A DNA stretch of 64,000 nucleotides from Sphingomonas jinjuensis (GTDB lineage Bacteria > Pseudomonadota > Alphaproteobacteria > Sphingomonadales > Sphingomonadaceae), in NCBI RefSeq assembly GCF_014197105.1, contig NZ_JACIEV010000002.1, positions 372,001 through 436,000 on the forward strand. The letters are read 5' to 3'. The position numbers and the translations under genes were made by a program. The notes beneath the pieces are model-generated. The model saw only the letters and a program-made list of their open reading frames with translations. It searched no databases and was not told the DNA's origin. Below, one piece after another: positions 8,690-17,899 of this stretch; positions within the stretch are counted from its first letter, which is position 1; each line of letters begins with the position of its first letter.

Positions 8690-8758
8690 CCGTTCGTGTC
8701 GAGCGAAGTCGAGACACCTTGGCGCGCCATGTCCCTCGACTTCGCTCGGGACGAACGG
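8690..8758. repeat. Palindromic intergenic repeat, class A
   Basis: Two arms, each beginning CCGTTCGT and containing CGAGCGAAGTCGAG, face one another and would form a long hairpin in RNA or single-stranded DNA. It fills the zwf-pgl gap. Related copies lie at 9489, 22246 and 42753. Confidence 0.85.
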
Positions 8759-8776
8759 AAAATTGAGTAGAATGAC

Positions 8777-9481
8777 ATGACCGAAATCGAATGGTGGGAA
8801 TATGACGACGCCGCCGAACTGGCAGCTGCCGTCGCCGGCGACATCCAGTTCGTCATCGAAAGCGCGCTCGACGCGCGCGGCTCGGCGGTGATCGCACTGG
8901 CGGGGGGCAGGACGCCCTTCCCCGCCTATGAGAAGCTGGCCCAGGCCAAGCTCGACTGGAAGAAGGTGACGATCGTTCCCAGCGACGAGCGCATCGTTCC
9001 GCTCGGCGACCCCAAGTCGAACGTCACCGGACTCGCCAAGATCTTCCTGCCGAAGGGCGCGCGCGTCATGCCGATCGTCCCCGCGGCGACCGACGACTAC
9101 AAGGCGGCGGGCCGATCGGCCGATGCGCTGATGCAGGATCTGCACTGGCCGCTCGACCTGTGCCTGCTCGGCGTCGGCGGCGACGGCCACACCGCGTCGA
9201 TCTTCCCCGGCCCCGACTTCGACGAGGCGCTGAACGGCCCGCGCGAGCGCCGCGCGCTCGGCGTGATGCCCGATCCGCTGCCGCCCGAGGCGCCCTTTCC
9301 GCGTGTCACCCTATCGCGCGCCGCGATCGCGGCCTCCAAGGCGCTGATGATCATGATCACCGGCCAGGACAAGCGCGACGTGCTGGAAAAGGCGATCGAC
9401 CAGGGCGTCTCGTCCGCCTATCCGATCGGCCGCATCCTCGCCGACGTCGAGCTGCCCGTCGACATTCACTGGGCACCGTAA
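8777..9481 (+). CDS. pgl: 6-phosphogluconolactonase
   Basis: Pgl hydrolyses 6-phosphogluconolactone to 6-phosphogluconate. The 234-residue protein is of the DevB/SOL type. It shows ALAGGRTPFPAYEKL for phosphate binding, the SDERIVPLGDPKSN segment, and the signature LLGVGGDGHTASIFPG around residues 133-148, with its catalytic histidine. The start ATG 8777 fits the family. It is separated from zwf only by a palindromic repeat and probably shares its transcript. Confidence 0.94.
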   Translation: MTEIEWWEYDDAAELAAAVAGDIQFVIESALDARGSAVIALAGGRTPFPAYEKLAQAKLDWKKVTIVPSDERIVPLGDPKSNVTGLAKIFLPKGARVMPIVPAATDDYKAAGRSADALMQDLHWPLDLCLLGVGGDGHTASIFPGPDFDEALNGPRERRALGVMPDPLPPEAPFPRVTLSRAAIAASKALMIMITGQDKRDVLEKAIDQGVSSAYPIGRILADVELPVDIHWAP

Positions 9482-9488
9482 AGCCTCC

Positions 9489-9565
9489 CCGTTCGTCCCG
9501 AGCGCAGTCGAGGGACATGACGCACGCGACCGGCAGCGTGTCTCGACTGCGCTCGACACGAACGG
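9489..9565. repeat. Palindromic intergenic repeat, class A
   Basis: This is an inverted pair of the class A unit (CCGTTCGTCCCGAGCGCAGT facing its complement), located between pgl and edd. Confidence 0.85.
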
Positions 9566-9638
9566 ATAGGAGACGAATACGTATTCGCCCGCACGCCGCC
9601 TTCGACAATCGCGCCCCAACCGGAGTAAGAGCCCGGCG

Positions 9639-11459
9639 ATGCCGACCCTCCATACCACCATCGCCGCCGTCACCGACCGCATCGTCGAGCGCTCGCGCCC
9701 GACCCGTTCGGCCTATCTCGCACTGATGGACGACGAGGCGGAGCGCGGTATCCGCCGGCCGCAACTCGGCTGCGCCAACCTCGCCCACGCCTATGCGGGG
9801 ACCGAGGAGGACCGCGACGCGCAATGCGCCGCGACGGGAATGAACATCGGCATCGTCACCGCCTACAACGACATGCTGTCGGCGCATGCGGTCTATTATC
9901 GTTATCCCGAGCAGATGAAGGTGTGGGCGCGCGAGGCCGGGGCGACCGCGCAGGTCGCCGGCGGCGTTCCCGCGATGTGCGACGGCGTGACCCAGGGCTA
10001 TGCCGGCATGGAGCTGTCGCTGTTCAGCCGCGACACCATCGCGCTGTCGACCGCGGTCGCGCTCAGCCACGGGACGTTCGAGGGCGCGGCGCTGCTCGGC
10101 ATCTGCGACAAGATCGTTCCCGGCCTCATCATGGGCGCGCTGCGCTTCGGCCATCTGCCGATGATTCTGATCCCCGGCGGCCCGATGCCCTCGGGCCTGC
10201 CCAACAAGGCGAAGGCCGCCGTCCGCGAACGCTATGCGGAAGGGAAGGCGGGCCGCGAGGAACTGCTCGGCGCCGAGATCCAGGCCTATCACGGCAAGGG
10301 CACCTGCACCTTCTACGGCACCGCCAACACCAACCAGATGATGATGGAGGTGATGGGCCTGCACATGCCTGGCGCCGCCTTCGTCAATCCCGGCACAAAG
10401 CTGCGCCAGGCGCTGACCCGCGCCGCGGTCCACCGGCTGGCGGCGATCGGCGCGCGCGGCGACGACTATCGCCCGCTCGGCCGCTGCATCGACGAGCGTG
10501 CGGTGGTCAACGCCGCGGTCGGCCTGCTCGCGACGGGTGGCTCGACCAACCACCTGCTCCACCTGCCGGCGATGGCGCGCGCCGCGGGAATCGTCATCGA
10601 CTGGGAGGATTTCGATCGCCTCTCGGGCGCCGTTCCGCTGATGGCGCGCGTCTATCCCAACGGCTCGGCCGACGTGAACGGGTTCGAGGCGGCGGGCGGC
10701 ATGGCGTTCGTCATCCGCGAACTGCTGGGCGAAGGCCTGCTGCACGGTGACATCCTGACCGTCGCTGGCGACGGCCTGGCCGCCTATGGCGAAAAGCCCT
10801 ACCTCGATGGCGATACGCTCGTCTGGCGTGATCCGGGTGCCACCGGCGACGATACCATCCTTCGCCCCGCCGCCAGCCCCTTCGCCCCCGATGGCGGCAT
10901 GCGCATCCTCCAGGGCAATATCGGCCGCGCCTGCATCAAGGTGTCGGCGGTCGAGCGCGAGCGCTGGGTCGTCGAGGCGCCCGCCCGCGTGTTCGAGGAC
11001 CAGTCCGACGTCCTCGCCGCGTTCAAGGCGGGCGATCTGGAGCAGGACGTCGTCGTCGTCGTCCGCTTCCAGGGTCCGCGCGCCAACGGCATGCCCGAGC
11101 TGCACAAGCTGACCCCCCCGCTCAGCGTCCTCCAGAACCGCGGCTTCCAGGTGGCGCTCGTCACCGATGGCCGCATGTCGGGCGCCAGCGGCAAGGTGCC
11201 CGCCGCGATCCACGTCTCGCCCGAGGCGCTCGGCGGCGGCGCGATCGGCCTGATCCGCGACGGCGACCTGATCCGCATCGACGCCAACGCCGGCACGCTC
11301 GACGCGCTCGTCGACCCCGCCGAATGGGCGGCGCGCGAACAAGCTCCCGCCCCCGCCCCGGCGAGCGGCATGGGCCGCGAACTCTTCGGCCTGTTCCGCG
11401 GCCATTCGGACGAAGCGGAAAAGGGCGCGTCTGCGATCCTCGCCGGCGGCGGTATGTAG
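9639..11459 (+). CDS. edd: Phosphogluconate dehydratase
   Basis: Edd converts 6-phosphogluconate to 2-keto-3-deoxy-6-phosphogluconate. It is an Fe-S enzyme of the IlvD/Edd family, here with 606 residues as expected. Seen motifs are the cluster region [20 protein letters not shown], then [20 protein letters not shown], the substrate loop [20 protein letters not shown], and the C-terminal [23 protein letters not shown] 9639 is preceded by GAGCCCGGCG, a weak ribosome binding site. glk follows 13 bp downstream. Confidence 0.97.
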   Translation: MPTLHTTIAAVTDRIVERSRPTRSAYLALMDDEAERGIRRPQLGCANLAHAYAGTEEDRDAQCAATGMNIGIVTAYNDMLSAHAVYYRYPEQMKVWAREAGATAQVAGGVPAMCDGVTQGYAGMELSLFSRDTIALSTAVALSHGTFEGAALLGICDKIVPGLIMGALRFGHLPMILIPGGPMPSGLPNKAKAAVRERYAEGKAGREELLGAEIQAYHGKGTCTFYGTANTNQMMMEVMGLHMPGAAFVNPGTKLRQALTRAAVHRLAAIGARGDDYRPLGRCIDERAVVNAAVGLLATGGSTNHLLHLPAMARAAGIVIDWEDFDRLSGAVPLMARVYPNGSADVNGFEAAGGMAFVIRELLGEGLLHGDILTVAGDGLAAYGEKPYLDGDTLVWRDPGATGDDTILRPAASPFAPDGGMRILQGNIGRACIKVSAVERERWVVEAPARVFEDQSDVLAAFKAGDLEQDVVVVVRFQGPRANGMPELHKLTPPLSVLQNRGFQVALVTDGRMSGASGKVPAAIHVSPEALGGGAIGLIRDGDLIRIDANAGTLDALVDPAEWAAREQAPAPAPASGMGRELFGLFRGHSDEAEKGASAILAGGGM

Positions 11460-11472
11460 GGAGGCTATCGAC

Positions 11473-12438
11473 ATGCAGATCGTCTCAGTCGACATCGGTG
11501 GCACACACGCCCGCTTCGCCCTCGCCGAGGTCGAGAACGGCCGCGTCGTCCATCTCGGCGAGCCCGTCACCCAGAAGACCGCCGAGCACGCCAGCCTCCA
11601 GACCGCGTGGCAGGCGTTCGAACAGAGCGTCGGCCGGCCGCTGCCGCGTGCGGCGGGCATCGCCGTCGCCTCGCCGATCACCGGCGACGTCATCCGCCTG
11701 ACCAACAACCCCTGGATCATCCGCCCGTCGCTGATCACCGAGCGGCTGAACGTCGACGAGTGGGTGTTGATCAACGACTTCGGCGCCGTGGGCCATGCCG
11801 TCGCCCAGGTGCCCGACGACAATTTCATTCATCTGTGCGGACCCGACGTGCCCCTGCCGCCGCTCGGCGTCACCACCGTTTGCGGTCCGGGCACCGGGCT
11901 GGGCGTCGCGCAGGTGCTGCGCACCGACGCCGGCTATTTCGTGCTGGAGACCGAGGGCGGCCACGTCGATTTCGCCCCGCTCGACGGCATCGAGGACGCC
12001 TTCGTCAAGCGCCTGCGCCGCACCTTCACCCGCGTCTCGACCGAGCGGATCTGCTCGGGGCCCGGCATCGTCGCCATCTACGAGACGCTGGCAGAGCTCG
12101 AAGGCCGGGCCGTCCCCAGTCGCGACGACAAGACGATCTGGACCGAGGCGCTGGAGGGCACCGATTCGATCGCGCTCGCCGCGCTCGATCGCTTCTGCCT
12201 CGCGCTCGGCGCGGTCGCGGGCGACCTCGCGCTGACTCACGGCGCGAAGGGCGTCGTGATCGCCGGCGGCCTGGGCCTGCGCATCAAGGACAAGCTGATC
12301 CGCTCCGGCTTCGACCAGCGCTTCGTCGCCAAGGGCCGGTTCCAGTCGATGATGGCCGCGCTGCCGGTCAAGCTCATCACCCATCCGCAGCCGGGCCTCT
12401 TTGGCGCCGCGGCTGCCTTCGCGCAGAGGCACACGTGA
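11473..12438 (+). CDS. glk: Glucokinase
   Basis: Glk phosphorylates glucose with ATP, feeding Zwf. The protein has 321 residues and the ASKHA fold. The phosphate 1 loop VDIGGTHARFALAEV lies at 6-20, the substrate region INDFGAVGHAVAQV with its catalytic Asp follows, then VCGPGTGLGVAQVL and LETEGGHVDFAP, and the adenosine motif GVVIAGGLGLRI near the end. This is the Glk family rather than the ROK family. A GGGAGG precedes ATG 11473. Its stop overlaps the GTG of eda. Confidence 0.96.
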   Translation: MQIVSVDIGGTHARFALAEVENGRVVHLGEPVTQKTAEHASLQTAWQAFEQSVGRPLPRAAGIAVASPITGDVIRLTNNPWIIRPSLITERLNVDEWVLINDFGAVGHAVAQVPDDNFIHLCGPDVPLPPLGVTTVCGPGTGLGVAQVLRTDAGYFVLETEGGHVDFAPLDGIEDAFVKRLRRTFTRVSTERICSGPGIVAIYETLAELEGRAVPSRDDKTIWTEALEGTDSIALAALDRFCLALGAVAGDLALTHGAKGVVIAGGLGLRIKDKLIRSGFDQRFVAKGRFQSMMAALPVKLITHPQPGLFGAAAAFAQRHT

Positions 12439-13040
12439 CCGACATCGCCACCATCATGCAGACCAGCCCCGTCATTCCGGTGCTGGTGATCGACGACGCC
12501 GCCACCGCCAAGCCGCTCGCCGAGGCGCTCGTCGCGGGCGGTCTGCGCGTCCTCGAGGTGACGATGCGCACCCCCGCCGCGCTCGACGCTATCCGCGAGA
12601 TGAAGAAGGTGCCGGGCGCGATCGTCGGCGCCGGCACCGTCGTCAACACCGACCAGTTCGAACAGGTGATGGCCGAGGATGCCGAATTCATCGTTTCCCC
12701 CGGCCTGTCCGACCGGCTGGGCCAAGCGATCGTCGGCAGCCGCGTTCCGTTCCTGCCCGGCGTCGCCACCGCGGGGGACATCATGCGCGGGCTTGACCTT
12801 GGCCTGACCCACTTCAAATTCTTCCCGGCGGAAACGTCGGGCGGCCTCAAGGCGCTCAAGGCGCTCGCCGCGCCCTTCCACCAGTGCCGCTTCTGCCCCA
12901 CCGGCGGCATCACCGAGGCGAGCGCACCCGAGTGGCTGGGCTTCGGCCCGGTGCTCTGCGTCGGCGGCAGCTGGGTGACCGGTGGCACCATGGCAGAAGT
13001 CGAAGCGAAGGCACGTGTCGCGGCGGCGCTTCCCCGCTAA
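12435..13040 (+). CDS. eda: KDPG aldolase (bifunctional KDPG/KHG type)
   Basis: Eda cleaves 2-keto-3-deoxy-6-phosphogluconate to pyruvate and glyceraldehyde 3-phosphate, ending the Entner-Doudoroff route. The 201-residue class I aldolase has the Schiff-base lysine K128 in THFKFFPAE, the catalytic glutamate E41 in LEVTMRTPAAL, and phosphate-binding FCPTGGI and GGSWVTGG. The start is GTG 12435, overlapping the glk stop as GTGA, so translation is likely coupled. No gnd gene lies nearby. Confidence 0.96.
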   Translation: MTDIATIMQTSPVIPVLVIDDAATAKPLAEALVAGGLRVLEVTMRTPAALDAIREMKKVPGAIVGAGTVVNTDQFEQVMAEDAEFIVSPGLSDRLGQAIVGSRVPFLPGVATAGDIMRGLDLGLTHFKFFPAETSGGLKALKALAAPFHQCRFCPTGGITEASAPEWLGFGPVLCVGGSWVTGGTMAEVEAKARVAAALPR

Positions 13041-13057
13041 GGCATCAGGGGCGGCCG

Positions 13058-13447
13058 ATGGGACGGACGACCGATTTCGACATCCTGCTCGATCCGGATG
13101 GTATCCTCCATATACGGATCGACGGTGTCTGGACGCGCGCTGAGGTCGACGCCTTCTTTGCCGCGCTCGTGCCCTATCACGCCACCGCCCGGGCGGCGCA
13201 TGGGCGTGTGCTCACCCTCGTCACCGTCGCGTCGATCCAGTCGCCGCTGGTTGCGCTCCACGTTCGCGATCATGCGCTCGCGATCAAGGGCCCACGGGAC
13301 CGCACCGCGATGGTGATCGCGACGATGCTCTCGAAGCTCTAGATCAAGCGCCTCGCCAGCAACGAGAATTTCGCTCTGTTTACCGAGCCGGAGGCAGCGC
13401 TGGCGTGGCTTCGCAGCCCCCAGCATGTAGCCGGCGATGCTGACTGA
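13058..13447 (+). pseudogene. STAS/SpoIIAA-like protein interrupted by an amber codon
   Basis: The frame starts at ATG 13058, behind AGGGG, and reads 94 residues (FDILLDPDGILHIRIDGVWT early on) to TAG 13340-13342. The same frame then continues for 34 further residues, IKRLASNENFALFTEPEAAL then AWLRSP, to TGA 13445-13447. The segment after the TAG looks like the normal end of this fold, where small STAS/SpoIIAA-like proteins finish with a helix ending in ALAWL. One C-to-T change of a CAG codon would explain the stop. It is either a recent nonsense pseudogene, a truncated protein that still folds, or a suppressed amber codon. Confidence 0.6.
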
Positions 13448-13537
13448 AGACCGCAAAAAGCGTCGGGTGTCAGCTTATCGCCGCCCATCAGCCGCAGGCG
13501 ATAGCCGCTCACTGACATGACGATGGGAGGACGAACC

Positions 13538-14503
13538 TCACATCTCCCCGCGCGACCGCCGGATCGCATACCACTTCTGCACATTGGCATTATGCTGGGC
13601 GAGCGTGTCGGCGAACACATGGCCGCCGGTCCCATCGGCGACGAAATACAGCGCCTGGCTCTGCGCCGGGGCCAGCACCGCGTCGATGCTTGCACGCCCC
13701 GGATTGGCGATCGGCCCCACCGGCAGGCCGGCGCTGGCGTAGGTGTTGTATCCGTTCTTCGCGCGCAGCTCCGACTGGCGGATGCGCCGGCCGAGCGGGC
13801 GGCCCTTGGTGATCGGATAGATCACCGTCGGATCGGCCTGTAGCGGCATCCCCAGCCGCAAGCGGTTGGCATAGACGGCGGCGACGGTCGGCCGCTCGGC
13901 GGGCTTGCCTGTTTCCTTCTCGACGATCGAGGCGAGGATGATCGCCTCGCGCGGCGTCTTCACGACGATGTTCGGCTTGCGCTTCCTCCAGGCGGCGGCG
14001 AGATAGTCGCTCATCGCCTTCTGCATGCGCTGCGCCACCGATGCCCGCGTCGCGCCGCGTTCATAGGCATAGCTGTCGGGCAGCACCGATCCCTCGGCCA
14101 GCACCGGCACCGGGCCGGTCAGCCCATCGGCGCGGCGAAGCGCGTCCTCTACCAGCACCGACGGATAGCCTTCGGGCACCGCGACCAGCCGCTGGCGGAC
14201 CTTGCCCTCTTCCAGCAGCTTCAGGATATCGGCCTGACTGGCGTGGGCCGGGATCAGATACTCGCCAGCCTTAACCGGCGCGCCCGTGCCGAACACGCGG
14301 CTGAACAGTCGGAACCTGCTGGCCGAGCGAATTGCCCCCGCCTTCTCCAGCTCGTTCGCCGCCCGTGCGAAACTGGCGCCCGCCGGCACCACCACCGTCG
14401 TGTCGCGCGGCACGGGGCCGTTCCCTGCCCACATGTTGGTCGCCACCAGCGCGCCGATGACCAGCAGGGCGACGAGCAGGACGAGGCATCCGAACTTACG
14501 CAT
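13538..14503 (-). CDS. mltG: Endolytic murein transglycosylase MltG
   Basis: MltG is an inner-membrane lytic transglycosylase that cuts nascent glycan strands and helps set their length. The protein is 321 residues from ATG 14503, which has GGGGTGA eight bases upstream. A membrane anchor (LVLLVALLVIGALVATNMWA) spans about residues 7-26. The YceG domain follows, with ASIVEKETGKPAERPTVAAV carrying the catalytic glutamate, then LQADPTVIYPITKG, SYNTYASAGLPVGPI-like NGYNTYASAGLPVGPIANPG, and the final YFVADGTGGHVFADT. fabF-mltG adjacency is common in this order. Confidence 0.95.
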   Translation of the reverse strand: MRKFGCLVLLVALLVIGALVATNMWAGNGPVPRDTTVVVPAGASFARAANELEKAGAIRSASRFRLFSRVFGTGAPVKAGEYLIPAHASQADILKLLEEGKVRQRLVAVPEGYPSVLVEDALRRADGLTGPVPVLAEGSVLPDSYAYERGATRASVAQRMQKAMSDYLAAAWRKRKPNIVVKTPREAIILASIVEKETGKPAERPTVAAVYANRLRLGMPLQADPTVIYPITKGRPLGRRIRQSELRAKNGYNTYASAGLPVGPIANPGRASIDAVLAPAQSQALYFVADGTGGHVFADTLAQHNANVQKWYAIRRSRGEM

Positions 14504-14547
14504 CAATTCACCCCGGCCATCCCGGCACAATGCCGGGATCGATCAGA

Positions 14548-15804
14548 TCAGATCGCCTTCATCACCAGCGACGCATTGGTGCCGCCGAAGCCGAACGAAT
14601 TGTTCAGCACCGCCTTCACCTCACGCTTCTTGGCCTTGAGCGGGACCAGGTCGACACCCTCCGTCCCCTCGTCGGGGTTGTGCAAATTCAGCGTCGGCGG
14701 GACGATCTGGTCGCGCAGTGCCAGGATGCAGAAGATGCTCTCGACCGCGCCGGCACCGCCAAGCAGATGCCCGATCGCCGACTTGGTGCTCGACATCGAG
14801 GCACCCGACAGGTCGTCGCCGAACACACGCTTCGCCGCCGCCAGCTCGATCGTGTCGGCCATCGTCGAGGTGCCGTGGGCGTTGATATAGTCGATGTCCG
14901 ACGGCTCCATCCCCGCCTTGCGCAGCGCCATGCGCATCGCGTTCTCGGCGCCCTTGCCCTCGGGATGCGGCGCGGTGACGTGATAGGCGTCGCCCGACAG
15001 GCCGTAACCGACGACCTCGGCATAGATCTTCGCGCCGCGCGCCTTGGCGTGCTCATATTCCTCGAGCACGACGACGCCCGCGCCCTCGCCCATCACGAAG
15101 CCGTCGCGATCCTTGTCGTACGGCCGGCTCGCCTCGGTCGGCCGATCGTTCATGCTCATGTTGAGCGCGCGTGCCTGGGCAAAGCCGGCGACGCCGAGCG
15201 GGTTGACGGTGCTCTCCGCACCGCCCGCCAGCATGATGTCGGCGTCATCGTCCTTGATCATCCGTGCCGCGTCGCCGATCGAATGCGCGCCCGTCGAGCA
15301 GGCGGTGACCACCGCATGGTTGGGGCCCATCAGGCCGTATTTGATCGACACCTGGCCGCTGATAAGGTTGATCAGCCGACCGTGGACGAAATGCGGGCTG
15401 ACCCGGCCGGGACCGCGCTCGTGCAGGTTGATCGATTCGATCTCGATCCCAGGCAGGCCGCCGATGCCCGATCCGATCGACACGCCGGCACGCAGCTTCG
15501 TCGCCTCGTCCATCTCGGTCAGCCCGGCATCCTCGAGCGCCTGGCCGGCGGCATCGATGCCATAGATGATGAAGGGATCGACCTGGCGCTGGATCTTGTG
15601 ATCGACGCGCTTGTCGGGATCGAAGCCGTATTCGTGATCCTTGGGCTTCACCTCGCACGCGATGGTACACTTCTGGCCCGTGGTGTCGAAGCGGGTGATC
15701 GTCCCCGCGCCGGACTTGCCGGCGATGATATTGGCCCAGGCGGTTTCGACATTCGCACCAAGGGGGGTGACCAGGCCGAGGCCGGTGACGACAACGCGCC
15801 GCAT
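14548..15804 (-). CDS. fabF: 3-oxoacyl-[ACP] synthase II
   Basis: FabF condenses malonyl-ACP with acyl-ACP in fatty-acid elongation and sets the response of unsaturated chain length to temperature. The 418-residue thiolase-fold enzyme has C169 (VVTACSTGAHS), H310 (INAHGTSTM) and H346 (KSAIGHLLGG), the Cys-His-His triad of this family. The glycine-rich FGFGGTNASLV closes the fold. It lies 105 bp after acpP, with a strong hairpin between them. Confidence 0.97.
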   Translation of the reverse strand: MRRVVVTGLGLVTPLGANVETAWANIIAGKSGAGTITRFDTTGQKCTIACEVKPKDHEYGFDPDKRVDHKIQRQVDPFIIYGIDAAGQALEDAGLTEMDEATKLRAGVSIGSGIGGLPGIEIESINLHERGPGRVSPHFVHGRLINLISGQVSIKYGLMGPNHAVVTACSTGAHSIGDAARMIKDDDADIMLAGGAESTVNPLGVAGFAQARALNMSMNDRPTEASRPYDKDRDGFVMGEGAGVVVLEEYEHAKARGAKIYAEVVGYGLSGDAYHVTAPHPEGKGAENAMRMALRKAGMEPSDIDYINAHGTSTMADTIELAAAKRVFGDDLSGASMSSTKSAIGHLLGGAGAVESIFCILALRDQIVPPTLNLHNPDEGTEGVDLVPLKAKKREVKAVLNNSFGFGGTNASLVMKAI

Positions 15805-15830
15805 GCTTCTCTCCGATGTCCTTATAACGA

Positions 15831-15869
15831 AACGGCTCCCCGCCCTTTTAGCCCGGACGGGGAGCCGTT
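15831..15869 (-). terminator. Hairpin between acpP and fabF
   Basis: A perfect 12-bp stem (AACGGCTCCCCG against its complement at 15858-15869) with a 15-base loop lies between acpP and fabF. In the minus-strand direction it is followed by TTCGTTAT. It may terminate part of the acpP transcripts or stabilise their 3' end, which would give acpP a higher level than fabF. Confidence 0.6.
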
Positions 15870-15909
15870 CAAATACTGCCCGCGAACGGGCTGGGTGATC
15901 CCGAGGGAA

Positions 15910-16146
15910 TCAGCCCTTGTTCTCGTCGATGTAGGTGATCGCGTCCTTGACGGTCGTGATCTTCTCGGCTGCATCGTCGGGGATCTCGACGCCGAATTCC
16001 TCCTCGAACGCCATCACCAGCTCGACGATGTCGAGGCTGTCAGCACCCAGATCGTCGATGAAGCTGGCGTCCTCGGTCACCTTGTCGGCCTCGACGCCGA
16101 GATGCTCGACGACGATCTTCTTCACGCGGTCGGCGGTCTCGCTCAT
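15910..16146 (-). CDS. acpP: Acyl carrier protein
   Basis: ACP carries growing acyl chains on a phosphopantetheine arm. The 78-residue acidic helical protein has the attachment serine S37 in [19 protein letters not shown]. Length and sequence are canonical. It has its own likely promoter upstream. In most relatives fabG lies directly before acpP; here an opposite-strand methyltransferase gene separates them. Confidence 0.98.
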   Translation of the reverse strand: MSETADRVKKIVVEHLGVEADKVTEDASFIDDLGADSLDIVELVMAFEEEFGVEIPDDAAEKITTVKDAITYIDENKG

Positions 16147-16189
16147 GTGTAAACGTCCCTCTGCTTGGGTATTGCTGATTGATGAACGC

Positions 16190-16217
16190 CCGTAGAACGC
16201 CCTTTGCCTCGGCGCAA
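16190..16217 (-). promoter_or_regulatory. Candidate acpP promoter
   Basis: Reading the minus strand, TTGCGC (16217-16212) is followed after 16 bases by CTACGG (16195-16190), 44 bases before the acpP start codon. The arrangement matches the candidate promoters of tRNA-Lys and rpsF in this window. Confidence 0.4.
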
Positions 16218-16258
16218 GCGGGGGTGACGAACGTTTCGCCGCCGATTATGGGCAGGCC

Positions 16259-17080
16259 ATGACTTCCAGCAACCCCGTTTCGCTCGATGCGCTGCCGCCC
16301 TCCATGTTCTGGACGCCAGAGGATTTTCGCCCGTCCAGCTGGCTCGGCCACATCCCCTTCGCCTTCTGGATCGTCGACGCGCTGCGCCCGCGCTCGATCG
16401 TCGAACTGGGGACGTGGCACGGAATGAGCTATCTCGCCTTTTGCCAGGCGGTGAAGACTCTGGGGCTCGACACCTGGACGGTCGCGGTCGACACCTGGCA
16501 GGGCGATCACCAGGCCGGCTCGCTCGACCCGGAGGCCTACACGTCGCTGCGGGCCGCGCACGATCCCAAATACTCCGCTTTCTCGCGCCTGCTGCGCTGC
16601 ACCTTCGACGAGGCGCTGAACCAGGTCGAGGACGGGTCGGTCGACCTGCTTCATATCGACGGGCTCCACACCTATGACGCGGTGAAGCACGATTTCGAAA
16701 GCTGGTTTCCCAAGCTGTCGGACCGGGCGGTGGTGCTGTTCCACGACACCTACGAAACCCATGCCGACTTCGGCGTGCATCGGTTCTGGGCAGAGGTGGC
16801 GGCGAGCTATCCCCACCTAGAATTCCATCACGAGCATGGGCTGGGCGTGCTCGGCGTCGGCGCCAACCTGCCTGACACGGTGCGCTCGCTGCTGACCGAC
16901 GCGACGCGGCAGGATGCGGCGCGGGCTGCGTTCAGCCGGCTGGGCGAAGGGTTCGAGCGCCGCCAGGTCGAGAACGAGCTGCGCGGCAAGCTGCGCTACA
17001 TCCGTAACCGCCGACTGATGCGCTGGGGCCGCACCGTGCGTGAAAAGGTGCTGCGGCGTCCCAGCACCGCGATGGAATGA
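16259..17080 (+). CDS. Class I SAM-dependent methyltransferase
   Basis: This is a 273-residue protein with a Rossmann-type methyltransferase core. Motif I is IVELGTWHGMSYLAFCQAV (about 43-61), the acidic motif AVDTWQGDHQAG follows, and VDLLHIDGLHTYDAVKHDFE resembles the metal-site region of Methyltransf_24 proteins. The last 60 residues are basic and may contact nucleic acid or membrane. Such genes often accompany polysaccharide glycosyltransferases, but none is adjacent. It lies on the plus strand inside the minus-strand fab cluster and so may be a later arrival. The substrate is unknown. Confidence 0.75.
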   Translation: MTSSNPVSLDALPPSMFWTPEDFRPSSWLGHIPFAFWIVDALRPRSIVELGTWHGMSYLAFCQAVKTLGLDTWTVAVDTWQGDHQAGSLDPEAYTSLRAAHDPKYSAFSRLLRCTFDEALNQVEDGSVDLLHIDGLHTYDAVKHDFESWFPKLSDRAVVLFHDTYETHADFGVHRFWAEVAASYPHLEFHHEHGLGVLGVGANLPDTVRSLLTDATRQDAARAAFSRLGEGFERRQVENELRGKLRYIRNRRLMRWGRTVREKVLRRPSTAME

Positions 17081-17140
17081 GGCGATCAAGACGGGGTGCG
17101 GCACCATTTAGCGCCGCGCCCTCGTTCCGATGGCGACGGA

Positions 17141-17884
17141 TCAGATCATCGCCATGCCGCCGTTGACATGAATCGTCTGGCCGGTGACGTAACCTGCCTC
17201 CTTCGACGCGAGATACACGACCGCGGCGCCGATATCCTCGCCCGTGCCCAGGTCGCCGGCAGGGATCCGCCCAAGCAGCGCGGCCTTCTGTGCATCGGGC
17301 AGCACGTCGGTCATCGCCGAGCGGATGAAGCCCGGCGCGACGCAATTTACCGTGATGTTGCGGCTGGCCAGTTCCTGCGCCAGCGCCTTCGACATGCCGA
17401 CCAGTCCCGCCTTCGACGCGGCGTAATTCGCCTGCCCCGGGTTGCCCGTCTGGCCGACGACCGAGGTGACCGAGACGACACGGCCAAAGCGCTGCTTCAT
17501 CATCGGCTTCGCTGCCGCGCGGACCAGCCGGAACGCCGCCTCCAGATTGACGCGGATCACCTGATCCCACTCGTCGTCCTTCATCCGCATCGCCAGATTG
17601 TCGCGCGTCACCCCGGCGTTGTTGACGAGGATGTCGAGCCGCCCGCCCAGCGCCTCGACGGCCGCAGGCACCAGCCCGTCGACCGAGGCGCCGTCCGACA
17701 GGTTCGCGACGACCGCGACGTGATCCCCGCCCAGCTCGTGGCGAAACGCCTCCAGCTTCTCGGCATTCGACCCCGACACCGCCAGCCGAGCCCCCTGCCC
17801 CGCCAACGCCTTCGCGATCGCCGATCCGATCCCCCCCGAGGCCCCGGTGACGAGGGCGGTCATGCCTGTAAGGTCGAACATCAT
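17141..17884 (-). CDS. fabG: 3-oxoacyl-[ACP] reductase
   Basis: FabG reduces beta-ketoacyl-ACP with NADPH in each elongation round. It is a 247-residue short-chain dehydrogenase with cofactor loop VTGASGGIGSA at 12-22, NNAG at 88-91, and the catalytic S141, Y154 and K158 (YAASK). The ending YVTGQTIHVNGGMAMI is diagnostic of FabG. Two ATGs in tandem (17884, 17881) sit behind TGGAG. It is separated from fabD by the GxxExxY insertion. Confidence 0.96.
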   Translation of the reverse strand: MMFDLTGMTALVTGASGGIGSAIAKALAGQGARLAVSGSNAEKLEAFRHELGGDHVAVVANLSDGASVDGLVPAAVEALGGRLDILVNNAGVTRDNLAMRMKDDEWDQVIRVNLEAAFRLVRAAAKPMMKQRFGRVVSVTSVVGQTGNPGQANYAASKAGLVGMSKALAQELASRNITVNCVAPGFIRSAMTDVLPDAQKAALLGRIPAGDLGTGEDIGAAVVYLASKEAGYVTGQTIHVNGGMAMI

Positions 17885-17899
17885 TCTAGCTCCAAAGAT

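Noticed and set aside
7493..9190. Long minus-strand frame over zwf and pgl
   Set aside because: Both strands were compared; the plus-strand frames have complete enzyme motifs, and the minus frame has none.
9357..11828. 823-codon minus-strand frame over edd
   Set aside because: Its composition is of antisense type, with no recognisable domain, opposite a complete edd.
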